IMG/VR virus record: IMGVR_UViG_3300035070_003874
Location: 1-24,307 of that record
DNA from: a virus
Direction: 5' to 3' (one strand)
Length of the DNA: 24,307 nt
The position numbers and the translations under genes are program-made. Shown here piece after piece: positions 6,891 to 14,572 of the stretch (its first letter is position 1; each line of letters opens with the position of its first letter). The notes under the pieces are model-generated. The model had not been told where the DNA came from. It ran no database searches and saw nothing but the letters and a program-made list of their open reading frames with translations.

Positions 6891-9800
6891 TTAGCCAAGG
6901 CGACGCCGCGTGCCAAGGGTTCGACGTTCGGACTCGGACAAAAAGCGCGACAACGACCGGGCTTGACGGAGGGGATCGCCGAGCATATCGGAGGGAACGA
7001 TGACATAGGTTTCGCGAACCGTCTCTTTGCGGGTCTGCTCTTGACCGGGGAGGGAGGTTCGACTGGGCGCCGAACTTGCCGCGCTGCTTTGTTGGGGCTG
7101 TGGGCCGACCAGTGCACCCGCTCCCTTGAGGGTTCCCGCCAGCGCAAACAGCGCGATAGATGCGGCTGTCAACCCTGCGCCTCCCGCGATATCGCCGAGT
7201 GCAAACTTGCCCACAGCGACTGCCGCGAAGGTCGAGGCGAAGGCAGCGGCCATGTCTCCGAGCGCGTTGAGGATCGTCTTCCCAAAGTTTTTCGCGAGGT
7301 CTTTGTCTGCTGTCACCAAAGCCTCAAACACTCCCGACAACGCACCACCCAAAGAGTTGACAAGTCCCATCCCTGCGGATGCTGCGGCCTGTCCGATCTT
7401 TTGCGCGGCATCCACGGCTTGCGCTTGGAGTTGGGAAAGCATCGAGCCGCCAACCGTAAAGAGCCGCTGTTGCGTCACGAGAAGCTGGTCTTGGAGCGTG
7501 AGTTGCTTTTGCAGTTCGGAGTTTTGGGCTTTGAGCGACGCGGCTTCTTTGTCGAGCGCAGTCACCGCTTGCGGGTTGGCCGCCAAAATCCGACGCTTCT
7601 GTTCGATCTCAAGAAGGCGCTGCTGGTTGTCGAAGATCTTGCGGTCGATGGCGACCTTGGCTTGACCCACCGCAAGGCTCGCTGTTTCCGTTCCTTGCAG
7701 CTTGCTTTGGAGGCCGAGGATTTGTTGTTGGAGTTGGAGGCGAGAGACGATCAGATCCTGTTGCGCTCGTTCGCGGTCGGTTGCCTGTCGTCTTTTTGCC
7801 ACATCTACGTCCACTTTTGCCAAGCCTTCGGTCAGTGCTTTGACGCGGTTTTGGATGGCGGCTTGGTCGCTGAGTTGTTGTTTGACTTCGCGCAGCTTCT
7901 CGATCTGCGCGTTCAACAGCGCGATGTTTTCGGGTCGCTGCCCTGCGATGGCGACCTTCTTTTCTTTCTCCTCGATCTGTTCGAGGGTGTCGAACGCGCG
8001 GCGAAGAAGCTCTTGCCGAGCTTGCACGATCTGTTGAGACTGCTGCGCTTGCTGTGTTTGGGCCGCCAACACCGCGTCTTCCTTCGAGAGCAGCGCCTGT
8101 AGTTCGAGGCTGAGTTGCTTGGTCGAAACCTTCACGTCTTCGATCTCGCGCTTCATCGCACGAACAGCGCGAATCTGCTCGAACTGCTTATCGATCTTCG
8201 CGGTCGCAAGGGCGAGGTTGAGGATCTGTTGGCGCTCTGTGGAGATCTCTTTGTACTGCGCGAGCGTGCTGCGAAGGATGCCGAGCTTGCGTCTCGACAC
8301 CACATCGTCCTTCCCTTCGAGGAGCGAGATCGTCCGCGTGAGCGAAGTGATTGCAGCGGTCACTTCCTTCTTGAGGTTGAGTTGTTCGACCTCGTTTTGG
8401 GCGATGGCTGCGTTCGCTTGGAGCAAACTTTGCTGCGCGCCAAGTTGGACGTTCACAGCGCGTTGGTTGCCGAGGTATTCGCGCAGATCCAACTCCCCCG
8501 CCTTGAGGTAGGTTTGGAAAAGTCGGACGGCTTTGGCTTGGCTGTCGGTGATCTTGCCAGCTTCGCGAAGTCGTTTGATCTCTTCGTCCGAAGCATCCGC
8601 AAGTTTGGTCAGCGTCCCTCGATAGAGCGTCCCCAACACCTTGAACTTCTCGAACGAGTCCTTGAAAGCCGACAACGCGCCAGACACGGGGCCGCCCAAA
8701 GAGGCCGTCGCTTCGAGTGCAAGCTGTTGGAAGTTGCGGATCATGGCGCGAGCCTCGGCCATGCGCGAGATCGTTTGTTGGCGGGCTTCCAGTTTTTCTT
8801 GCGCGGCCCTTGCTTTGGCCGCCTTCTGCGACTCGGTAAGCTGAACCATCCCAACCTTCTTGGCGGTCTCCGCAGCGCCTCTGATTTTCTCAACGCTTGC
8901 GACTCCCTGCCGCGCCATCTCTAACTTAAGTTGCTCTTCTTGCCACTTGCGGATTCGCTCTACTTCCGCCCTTTGGCCGCTGTGTATTAGCGAAACACTT
9001 GCCTTTGCAATCGCGCCGATCTTGCCGTAGTACCAGCCCAAAGCGTCTGCGATCTTTGAGAAGACTTTCGCCACGACACCGCCGAGAACAGCAGCGGCCT
9101 CGGCTGCCCCCGAGAAGAACTTTATCAAGCCATCCTTGTTCTGCTGAATGATGCGAACAAGGTCGTCGAGGGATGGCTTGAGCTTTACGCTCACCGACTC
9201 CCATGTCGATTGAAGATCTTTTTGCAGGACAATAAACGGGTTAGATCGTCCGATATCTCCGAGGTTTGCGTGGATTCTTGAGAGGTCGGGGCCGAGCGCT
9301 TTTAGGATAGCTTGGGTGCGTTCGAGCGGTTGGAGATTGCGGCCCCCTGCTGCGACCTGCGCTTGCGCTACGATGGCGTCGATCTCAGCGCGGCTTTTGC
9401 CGAGCACGTTGATCATCTTGTCGGACAGTTCGCCCGCCTTGAGAGCTTGCTCGACGCTTGCTTTTGTCTCGCCCGAAAGCGCTGCGACCGCGTTGATCGC
9501 GTCTGCAAACAGCGCAATATCCGACGACTTGAGACCGCCAGCTTTCAACTCCGAAGCAAGGGCCATCGCCTCAAAGCCAGACTTCACATCGTCCAACTTG
9601 GTACGCAACATCTCCGCGTCTGCGGTCGTTGCACCAAACCATTTCGCCCGTCCCTCCGTGTCGAACTTCGCTTGAATCTGATCTGCTAAACCAACAAGGG
9701 CTTGGAAGGCTTGTTGGGCGCGAGCAGTAAAAGCGCGGATCCCTTGGTCTGCTTTGCCGATGGCATCGAGAACGGCGACCCACTTCGAGGCGATGCCTTT

Positions 9801-9962
9801 TGCCGCCTCTCCAAAAGCCTTCTCGCCCTTCTGGGCTGCGGTCTCTAGCTTCTTTCCAGACTGCTGTCCAGCCGCGTCCACAGCGGCAGTGATGGCCGTG
9901 GTCGCGGTCGCAGTGTCGCCCGCAACGAGCGAGATCGGCAGTTCCATGTTGAAGCGAGACAT
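6891..9962 (-). CDS. Tail tape measure protein
   Basis: The protein has 1023 residues and is the longest gene in the window. Start ATG at 9962 has AAGGA upstream and lies six bases after the chaperone stop. The N-terminal 350 residues are alanine-rich helices (TATATTAITAAVDAAGQQ). Residues about 350-850 are long heptad-like coiled coils rich in Q, E, K and R (for example QQTISRMAEARAMIRNFQQ and QVEQLNLKKEVTA-like stretches). Near 870-985 there are hydrophobic segments (AAAFASTFAAVAVGKFALG, LTAASIALFALAGTLKGAG). The protein sets tail length and is ejected with DNA (established). At about 0.15 nm per residue the tail would be near 150 nm (inference). Position directly after the G/GT chaperone pair is diagnostic. 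Confidence 0.93.
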   Translation of the reverse strand: MSRFNMELPISLVAGDTATATTAITAAVDAAGQQSGKKLETAAQKGEKAFGEAAKGIASKWVAVLDAIGKADQGIRAFTARAQQAFQALVGLADQIQAKFDTEGRAKWFGATTADAEMLRTKLDDVKSGFEAMALASELKAGGLKSSDIALFADAINAVAALSGETKASVEQALKAGELSDKMINVLGKSRAEIDAIVAQAQVAAGGRNLQPLERTQAILKALGPDLSRIHANLGDIGRSNPFIVLQKDLQSTWESVSVKLKPSLDDLVRIIQQNKDGLIKFFSGAAEAAAVLGGVVAKVFSKIADALGWYYGKIGAIAKASVSLIHSGQRAEVERIRKWQEEQLKLEMARQGVASVEKIRGAAETAKKVGMVQLTESQKAAKARAAQEKLEARQQTISRMAEARAMIRNFQQLALEATASLGGPVSGALSAFKDSFEKFKVLGTLYRGTLTKLADASDEEIKRLREAGKITDSQAKAVRLFQTYLKAGELDLREYLGNQRAVNVQLGAQQSLLQANAAIAQNEVEQLNLKKEVTAAITSLTRTISLLEGKDDVVSRRKLGILRSTLAQYKEISTERQQILNLALATAKIDKQFEQIRAVRAMKREIEDVKVSTKQLSLELQALLSKEDAVLAAQTQQAQQSQQIVQARQELLRRAFDTLEQIEEKEKKVAIAGQRPENIALLNAQIEKLREVKQQLSDQAAIQNRVKALTEGLAKVDVDVAKRRQATDRERAQQDLIVSRLQLQQQILGLQSKLQGTETASLAVGQAKVAIDRKIFDNQQRLLEIEQKRRILAANPQAVTALDKEAASLKAQNSELQKQLTLQDQLLVTQQRLFTVGGSMLSQLQAQAVDAAQKIGQAAASAGMGLVNSLGGALSGVFEALVTADKDLAKNFGKTILNALGDMAAAFASTFAAVAVGKFALGDIAGGAGLTAASIALFALAGTLKGAGALVGPQPQQSSAASSAPSRTSLPGQEQTRKETVRETYVIVPSDMLGDPLRQARSLSRFLSESERRTLGTRRRLG

Positions 9963-9968
9963 TGGTCG

Positions 9969-10360
9969 TCAGTCCTTGAGTTTTGCGCGCTCTTTGTTGT
10001 GAACGTGCGTTTGCACTTCAGCGCGAAGTGCGGAGATGTGAGCCATCGTTTGGCAGTAAAGCGCGGGCTGGTCGGTGAGCGCGCCTTGCTGCGGCAGCAC
10101 GCCCTTTTCGTAGGCATCGAATAGCTGAATAGCTACCTGCACCGCTTCGTCATTTGAGCGCGATAGCGGGCAGGTTTCAAAGGTCTCACCGCCAACCTGA
10201 TAGACCATCAAGTCGCCAGCAAGCTCGTCAACAAACGGACGGTCACATCCCCAAATTTCCCGAAGCAAGGGGTCTGCGCGGCACTGTCGGCAGTTGTTTG
10301 GATAGCCGTGTTCCTCCACGGCGACCCACCACCATGCCGCAACATGCAGACCCTCTAGGA
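9969..10360 (-). CDS. Tail assembly chaperone T extension, made by -1 frameshift
   Basis: This frame lies -1 relative to the G-like gene and encodes about 130 residues after the slippery site, so the GT fusion would be about 302 residues. The section starts LLEGLHVAAWWWVAV and has no convincing start codon or ribosome binding site of its own. It carries four spaced cysteines in a C-x2-C-x11-C-x24-C arrangement (NNCRQC, GCD, CPLSR), a possible zinc site. The segment KGVLPQQGALTDQPALYCQ resembles a motif I know from genes just upstream of tape measure genes in many siphoviruses. Its role is to bind the tape measure and recruit tube subunits (known for lambda GT). The stop is six bases before the tape measure ATG. 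Confidence 0.75.
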
Positions 10361-10876
10361 GTTTGGGGAGGCTTGCCCCTGCTTGATCTGAAGATAGCAC
10401 CCAAGCTCGGTCAGGATCTGTTCGAGTTCGGGATGTGCCTTCAAGCAAGCGTCGGTCACGCGAGAGATCCGACGCCACGTTTCCAACTCGATCAGCCCCT
10501 TCTCACTGGGGCAATCGTCCACACAGAAGCGGCCAAGGTGAAACCAAAACTCGTTGAGCGCCAACGCGCTTCCCGCGAAGCCTTCCATCCCCGCAAGGAT
10601 GGGCATCTTCTTGTCGTCGAAGTCGATCCCCGCTGCCGCCAAAGCAAGCGAAAACTCCCGCTCGGAGGGGGCGTGCGCGATGAAGGTTGCAGGTTCGCAT
10701 CCTTCCTTGAGTGATAACTTGGCTTGCCAGTTGTCGCGCTCGGAGTCGAACCGTTCGGGGGTGATCAGGTCGTTGAGTCCATCGCGAAAGTTGGGCCAGT
10801 CGATGGCCGCGTCATACTTCGAGACGAACGAGATCGGCGTACCTTTGAGGGCTTTGGCTGTAGTGAAGCGAGACAT
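10355..10876 (-). CDS. Tail assembly chaperone G-like protein
   Basis: The protein has 173 residues, starting MSRFTTAKALKG and ending QGQASPNS. It sits between the tail tube gene and the tape measure gene, the usual place of the lambda G-type chaperone. The body is acidic and helical at the C terminus (LETWRRISRVTDACLKAHPELEQ). The last sense codons are TCC CCA AAC TCC TAG, which contain a canonical slippery heptamer, so a fraction of ribosomes should shift -1 and make a G-T fusion. G coats the tape measure protein during tail assembly (established for lambda). The leader includes the 20-bp repeat at 10878-10897. Confidence 0.8.
   Translation of the reverse strand: MSRFTTAKALKGTPISFVSKYDAAIDWPNFRDGLNDLITPERFDSERDNWQAKLSLKEGCEPATFIAHAPSEREFSLALAAAGIDFDDKKMPILAGMEGFAGSALALNEFWFHLGRFCVDDCPSEKGLIELETWRRISRVTDACLKAHPELEQILTELGCYLQIKQGQASPNS
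10361..10367 (-). promoter_or_regulatory. Programmed -1 ribosomal frameshift site CCCAAAC
   Basis: On the coding strand the zero frame reads TCC CCA AAC TCC TAG, so C CCA AAC fits X XXY YYZ exactly. Slipping one base back joins the G-like frame to the T frame one codon before the G stop. Both tRNAs can re-pair (CCA to CCC, AAC to AAA). A GC-rich 6-bp hairpin (GCCGTG/CACGGC, plus-strand 10305-10322) lies about 38 bases downstream, which is farther than usual, so it may not be the stimulator. Confidence 0.85.
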
Positions 10877-10877
10877 C

Positions 10878-10897
10878 TTGCTCTCCTAACGAGCGGA
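10878..10897 (-). repeat. 20-bp leader repeat with hairpin-displayed RBS, copy 1
   Basis: TTGCTCTCCTAACGAGCGGA on the plus strand is identical to 14144-14163. On the coding strand it contains GCTC, GTTAGGA, GAGC: a four-base-pair stem with the AGGA ribosome binding core in the loop, just before the ATG of the G-like gene at 10876. The shared sequence continues weakly on the 5' side (AACCTCCGC here, AACCTTCCGC at the other copy). Confidence 0.75.
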
Positions 10898-10930
10898 GGT
10901 TTAGGGTTTTCGAGAAGGGGTGCGGAGCGC

Positions 10931-12295
10931 TTAAAAGCGCGCAAGCACCATCTTCTCGGAGGCGTTCGGGTCGGTGTGGTCGTCGCGTTGTTGGAACTCG
11001 CCTTCGAGGTAGTGGATGTTGAAGGCATCGCCGTGTGTGATCGATTTGAACTGAGCGCGTGCGTCCACGGCACAGGCTGCGCCTGCCGCGTTGCCCGCTT
11101 GGATCAGCATTTGCGCGATGGTTCCGGTCAGTTCCCACGTTTCCTTCGCGGTCTTGATCGTGTTGCGGAACTTGGCTTTGCCCGTCGATACGCGGTCAAC
11201 GACCTTGGCGACGTGCGCCTCGGTGTCTTTGACCACCTCGACCGTGTGGCCAAAGTCAAACTCGAACGACTGGACGCCAAGAGCCGTGCCGCCAAAGTCA
11301 CAAGCCCCCGCTTTGACGGGGATTTTGCGACCCGCCGGAAGCTTCTGCGACATCGCGAACGAGTCGACATATTCGTAGCTCGACCCTTGCCCTTCGAGGT
11401 TCAACATCACGGCGTTTCCGAACTCTGCGCTCCCTTTGACGTTGAAGCGAACCCCGTTCAAGATCGCCAACTGATCGTCCATCAGAACGAGGACTTGCCA
11501 CGCATCGTGACCATCTTCGACCGACTTGTAGCTGACCGCAGCGTACACTTCTGTATTGTCGGCGGGTGCGGCAGATAGGGCTTTGTGGAGCGTGATGTTG
11601 TCGGGCGTGCTAACCGTATCGACTGCGGTCACGCGGCGAACTTGGTTGTTGATCATCACCAAGTCACCGACCGCGAACGCGCTTGCATCGTCCACATCGA
11701 TGACTGTGGTCGTCGAAGATCCGCCGCTCACCTGTGTCCCCTCGCCCACGGTGCGGGTTCCGAGAACGCCCTTGAGAAGTTGGTCGAGCGCGTCCAAAGC
11801 GTCGGTCGATCCTTGCGCTTGGGTGCGGGTGGTTTCGAGTCCAGCGAGTTCAACCGCGAACGAGATCGAGCAACCTTCGAGTCCCTTCTGGGCGCTCGTT
11901 CGTTCGTAGGTCAGGGTTTCCACGTTGCTCTCGATGTCCTCGGGAGCGGTGGTCAGTGAGGGTTGTTCGGCGCGGACTTGAAGATATACGTCGAAGGTGT
12001 CACCCGAAACAGGCGTGCCTGCGAGGCTTGCGAACGTGAAAGTCCCCGTCGCACCCGCGTAGTCGGTGACTGTGTAGGACTTGCCGCGCAAGGCGGCAGT
12101 GGTCGTGTTGTCGCGGAATCGGACGGTGTATCCGTTATAGGCGTCGTTGTAGTCCGACGACGAAGACAGGGAAGAGTCGACAACGGTCGTGCTGGTTCCG
12201 CCCGTTGCGGTGCGTCTGAAATCGGTTGTGCCCTCAACGATCTGTTTGAACAGAGCGATGAGGCCGATCATCTTTCGTTTGAAACTGCCGCTCAT
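10931..12295 (-). CDS. Major tail tube protein
   Basis: The protein has 454 residues beginning MSGSFKRKMIGLIALFKQ. Tube proteins are often 150-350 residues, so this one is long. Two serine/threonine-rich inserts appear to account for the extra length: GGTSTTVVDSSLSSSSDYND to GDTFDVYLQ near residues 32-105, and GGSSTTTVIDVDDASAFAVG to NTEVYAAVSY near 190-255. Both resemble small beta add-on domains common in phage virion proteins. Strands such as AWQVLVLMDDQLAILNGV and ETWELTGTIAQM belong to the presumed tube core. Its place between the tail terminator and the G/GT pair is the normal one for the tube gene. It starts as ATGA overlap with the 51-residue gene upstream. Confidence 0.75.
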   Translation of the reverse strand: MSGSFKRKMIGLIALFKQIVEGTTDFRRTATGGTSTTVVDSSLSSSSDYNDAYNGYTVRFRDNTTTAALRGKSYTVTDYAGATGTFTFASLAGTPVSGDTFDVYLQVRAEQPSLTTAPEDIESNVETLTYERTSAQKGLEGCSISFAVELAGLETTRTQAQGSTDALDALDQLLKGVLGTRTVGEGTQVSGGSSTTTVIDVDDASAFAVGDLVMINNQVRRVTAVDTVSTPDNITLHKALSAAPADNTEVYAAVSYKSVEDGHDAWQVLVLMDDQLAILNGVRFNVKGSAEFGNAVMLNLEGQGSSYEYVDSFAMSQKLPAGRKIPVKAGACDFGGTALGVQSFEFDFGHTVEVVKDTEAHVAKVVDRVSTGKAKFRNTIKTAKETWELTGTIAQMLIQAGNAAGAACAVDARAQFKSITHGDAFNIHYLEGEFQQRDDHTDPNASEKMVLARF

Positions 12296-12447
12296 TCGGG
12301 CATCTCCTCTTGGTTGTCAGCCTCTTCGCGGCTGCGATCTTCGGGTTCGAGGTCAGGTTCGAGGATGGGTTCGGGTTCTTTGGGAGGTTGGGGCTTGCTG
12401 CTTGTTCGGTGGATGGTCTGCTGTTTTCGATCTGGTTGGCCCATCAT
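12292..12447 (-). CDS. Acidic 51-residue protein between tail terminator and tail tube
   Basis: The protein starts MMGQPDRKQQTIHRTSSKPQ and ends in a proline/glutamate-rich tail (EPEPILEPDLEPEDRSREEA). Evidence that it is real: its ATG overlaps the terminator gene's TGA as ATGA, its own stop overlaps the tube gene's ATG as ATGA, and GAGGA precedes it. The second ATG at 12444 is an alternative start. It is basic at the N terminus, strongly acidic at the C terminus and probably disordered. No family is recognised. It may only keep ribosomes moving between two structural genes, or be a small tail assembly factor. Confidence 0.55.
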   Translation of the reverse strand: MMGQPDRKQQTIHRTSSKPQPPKEPEPILEPDLEPEDRSREEADNQEEMPE

Positions 12448-12875
12448 TCCTCCCGATACTGCGCGACTAGGCGAAGGCTGGTGACCAACTGTTGTCCGTC
12501 GCGGGTGAAGCTGGTTGCACGACCTTGCTCGAAGATGTTGCAGATCTCCGAGAAGGTCGGCCAGATCAGATGCTTTGCGATGTTGTGAAGGTGGACGCCA
12601 AGCCGCTTGTCTGCGGCTGTTCGGTCGTCTTGGTTCTTGATCTCGGTCGCCACTTGAATCTCCACAACGATCACAAAGTCGATTGGATCGAGGCAAAGTT
12701 CTTGGTAGGGGCTTGGCCCCTCGATGATCTTGAGGTGGTAGCCGTCATCGAAAGTCCCGCGAGCAGGGGCCTCTTCAAGGTTATCTTGGTCAAGCTGGTA
12801 CCGATATCGTTGGAGTCCGATATCGGTACCAGTCAGCACCGTTTCGATTCGCTCCAGCGCAGTGGTTAGGCTCAT
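12444..12875 (-). CDS. Tail terminator-like protein
   Basis: The protein has 143 residues starting MSLTTALERIETVLTGTDIG. The ATG at 12875 overlaps the upstream TGA as ATGA; an upstream in-frame start would intrude on that gene. The layout (N-terminal helix, FVIVVEIQVATEIKNQ as a central strand, RLGVHLHNIAKHL as a helix, then LVTSLRLVAQYREE as a final strand) fits the alpha/beta fold of lambda U-like terminators, which cap the tube and join it to the head. Position directly before the tube block supports this. The gene contains a perfect 15-bp inverted repeat near its 5' end (12795-12832). Confidence 0.65.
   Translation of the reverse strand: MSLTTALERIETVLTGTDIGLQRYRYQLDQDNLEEAPARGTFDDGYHLKIIEGPSPYQELCLDPIDFVIVVEIQVATEIKNQDDRTAADKRLGVHLHNIAKHLIWPTFSEICNIFEQGRATSFTRDGQQLVTSLRLVAQYREE
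12795..12832. repeat. Perfect 15-bp inverted repeat with 8-nt loop inside tail terminator gene
   Basis: The left arm CTGGTACCGATATCG (12795-12809) and the right arm CGATATCGGTACCAG (12818-12832) are exact reverse complements, separated by TTGGAGTC. Each arm holds two small palindromes, GGTACC and GATATC. On the coding strand it encodes the region around TGTDIGLQRYRYQ of the terminator protein. No T-run follows on the coding strand, so it is not a standard intrinsic terminator. Confidence 0.9.
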
Positions 12876-13570
12876 TTCAAGAACCTCATGCGCGGCCAAG
12901 TTCGCGACTGCTGCTCAGAAGACACCACGTTGTCGTCGTAGTCGGTCGAGTTGAGGTTGTTCAACGCTCTCGACAAAGCCCGACGGTACTCTTTTTCGTA
13001 GTGGTCAGCCTTCCAAGCGGCCTCGCTTTCCGCGCCCAACGTGCCGAACCGTTCGCGACGATAAAACATCGCGAGAACAAGATAGATGTGACAAAGTCGG
13101 AACTGCGATCCGCTCGCTGTGATCGCAGGATTCGCTTTCAGGACAGCCGAAACCTCCTGTGCGATCTCGCCCCACGCTTCCCTTCGGAGGTCTTTGAGCG
13201 TTGAGACGCCAAGTTTGGAAGTCACCGAAGACTCGATCCGAGCGACATCCGCGTCGGTGACTTCGGACGCGAAGTCACGCAAAGTTACATCAAAGAAGTC
13301 GTCTCGGATGTACTCGATCCCACCCGCCGTCAGCGTCCAACGAACCCGAAAACTCCGATCCACTGGATAGGTAGAATCCTCCCAGCCTGCCGACGGAGTG
13401 AACGTCGCGAGACCGACCGAACGAGTCACATCGACCGCCGAATCTGCGCGAAGCTCCGACCCTGCGGGAGAGTAGATCGCACACGAAGCGGCAGTCAAAG
13501 TGACCTCGTCAAAGTCAACAACGAGGCGGTACGAAATCGGATCTTTGGAGCTTTGGCGAACAGTCTTCAT
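12872..13570 (-). CDS. Head-tail connector-like protein
   Basis: The protein has 232 residues, starting MKTVRQSSKDPISYRLVVDF, with an ATGA overlap to the upstream gene. The N-terminal 110 residues are beta-rich (SFRVRWTLTAGGIEYIRDDF) and look like an immunoglobulin-like or neck domain. The C-terminal half is helical (LRREAWGEIAQEVSAVLKA, LCHIYLVLAMFYRRERFG, AAWKADHYEKEYRRALSRAL) and resembles the helical adaptor class (gp6/gp15-like) of head-tail connectors. Such proteins bind the portal and prepare the head for tail docking. The two-domain composition is unusual for a connector and the assignment depends on context. Confidence 0.5.
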   Translation of the reverse strand: MKTVRQSSKDPISYRLVVDFDEVTLTAASCAIYSPAGSELRADSAVDVTRSVGLATFTPSAGWEDSTYPVDRSFRVRWTLTAGGIEYIRDDFFDVTLRDFASEVTDADVARIESSVTSKLGVSTLKDLRREAWGEIAQEVSAVLKANPAITASGSQFRLCHIYLVLAMFYRRERFGTLGAESEAAWKADHYEKEYRRALSRALNNLNSTDYDDNVVSSEQQSRTWPRMRFLK

Positions 13571-14139
13571 TTGCGTTCCACATACTCGATCAGCCCGCAC
13601 AACGAGGGCAATCGGCCGACCGGCTTGCCACCTGCGACCGAGTCGCCATAGCGCGCCCAAAGAAAGATCCCTTGGCGTGCGGTCACTTCGACCGTTTTGC
13701 CCACCACAAACCGCGTTCGCGTCGCACCGCGATCTGATCCGTTTTCCAACTCAAACCCGCACGGCTGGTCTTTGTCGTCCCATGCCACGTCTTCCGGCCA
13801 GTTCGTGACAGCTTTGGCCGCGATCCATCCTTGGATCATTTTCTCGGCGCGCTCGGACAAACGGAGAACAAAGCGCGCTCCATCGTCTTGCGCGAGCAAG
13901 TCGACGATGCGTTGTCGGATTCCCACAGGCACGGAGAAAATGTCGGGCAAATCGACTTGATCGGCGATCTTGTCGTAGGCATGGGGCCGTTGCTTTTCGG
14001 GCATGTTGGCCGCCTCGATGATCCATGCGGTAAGCTGGTTTGCTTCTTCGCTTGGTTTGTCGGCGTGAACCTTGGACTCTCCGCCCTTTCGGGTGGGTGG
14101 TCGCAAGACTTCGGTTTGCTTTGGGATGGGTCGGTTCAT
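13567..14139 (-). CDS. Structural-module protein, unknown, head-tail junction region
   Basis: The protein has 190 residues. The N-terminal 40 are charged and low in hydrophobics (RPPTRKGGESKVHADKPSEE). A helix-rich centre follows (ANQLTAWIIEAANMPEKQ, PVGIRQRIVDLLAQDDG, LSERAEKMIQGWIAAKAV), then a beta C terminus (TRFVVGKTVEVTARQGIFLW). No family is recognised. It lies between the decoration-like and connector-like genes. Its leader carries the 20-bp repeat shared with the G-like gene, so both may be expressed in the same way. A capsid or connector accessory protein is a guess. Confidence 0.5.
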   Translation of the reverse strand: MNRPIPKQTEVLRPPTRKGGESKVHADKPSEEANQLTAWIIEAANMPEKQRPHAYDKIADQVDLPDIFSVPVGIRQRIVDLLAQDDGARFVLRLSERAEKMIQGWIAAKAVTNWPEDVAWDDKDQPCGFELENGSDRGATRTRFVVGKTVEVTARQGIFLWARYGDSVAGGKPVGRLPSLCGLIEYVERK

Positions 14140-14143
14140 GTCA

Positions 14144-14163
14144 TTGCTCTCCTAACGAGCGGA
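14144..14163 (-). repeat. 20-bp leader repeat with hairpin-displayed RBS, copy 2
   Basis: TTGCTCTCCTAACGAGCGGA is identical to 10878-10897, 3.3 kb away, and again lies just before a start codon (ATG at 14139). The coding-strand hairpin GCTC / GAGC presents GTTAGGA in the loop. Direct repetition of a ribosome binding region before two unrelated genes argues for a functional leader or a recombination joint. Confidence 0.75.
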
Positions 14164-14191
14164 AGGTTGGGCGAAAAGATCAGCCTACGGA

Positions 14192-14566
14192 CTAGGCCGA
14201 CGCGGGTGTTCCGGGGTTGGCATTGGTTTTGCCGATGATGCGAAGACCCAAGGTCACTGCGCTGAGGTCGGTCGTGTTGGGCACTTGCGTACCCGCAGCG
14301 ACGTAGATCAAGAGCTTGTCGTTGGCCGCGTCGTACTTGACGGAGTAGCCCGCGCCACCGCCGTCATAGCAATCCACGGCGACGACATCGCCTTGGTAAT
14401 CAAGGCCCGCATCGGCGGCGGAAGACTCGGAGACAGCCGCATCGAGGTCGAACTTTTGGCCGCCAGTCGCATAGGTGCCCGGTACCCATTCATAAACCAT
14501 CGTGTCGAGAACACCGCTGTTTTCGTGGTCGCGGGAGTCGAACACTTTCGTGAAACGTGTTGCCAT
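14192..14566 (-). CDS. Probable capsid decoration or head structural protein
   Basis: The protein has 124 residues. The start ATG at 14566 is chosen because GGAGGG lies at good distance; a longer in-frame reading upstream has no ribosome binding site. The sequence is strand-rich and glycine/alanine-rich (GDVVAVDCYDGGGAGYSVKY, LLIYVAAGTQVPN, VTLGLRIIGKTNANPG). It directly follows the major capsid gene, as capsid decoration proteins commonly do, and its size fits. No defining motif is seen. A head fibre or a second minor capsid protein is possible. Confidence 0.5.
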   Translation of the reverse strand: MATRFTKVFDSRDHENSGVLDTMVYEWVPGTYATGGQKFDLDAAVSESSAADAGLDYQGDVVAVDCYDGGGAGYSVKYDAANDKLLIYVAAGTQVPNTTDLSAVTLGLRIIGKTNANPGTPASA

Positions 14567-14572
14567 ATCGGA

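Noticed and set aside
6963-8102. A plus-strand frame of 379 residues opposite the tape measure gene
   Set aside because: It is the antisense of coiled-coil coding sequence; its leucine and arginine richness comes from the complementary codons.
9969-10478. The T frame as an independent gene starting near 10478
   Set aside because: The part before 10361 is only the overlap with the G-like gene, has no credible start signal, and the slippery heptamer explains how the frame is reached.
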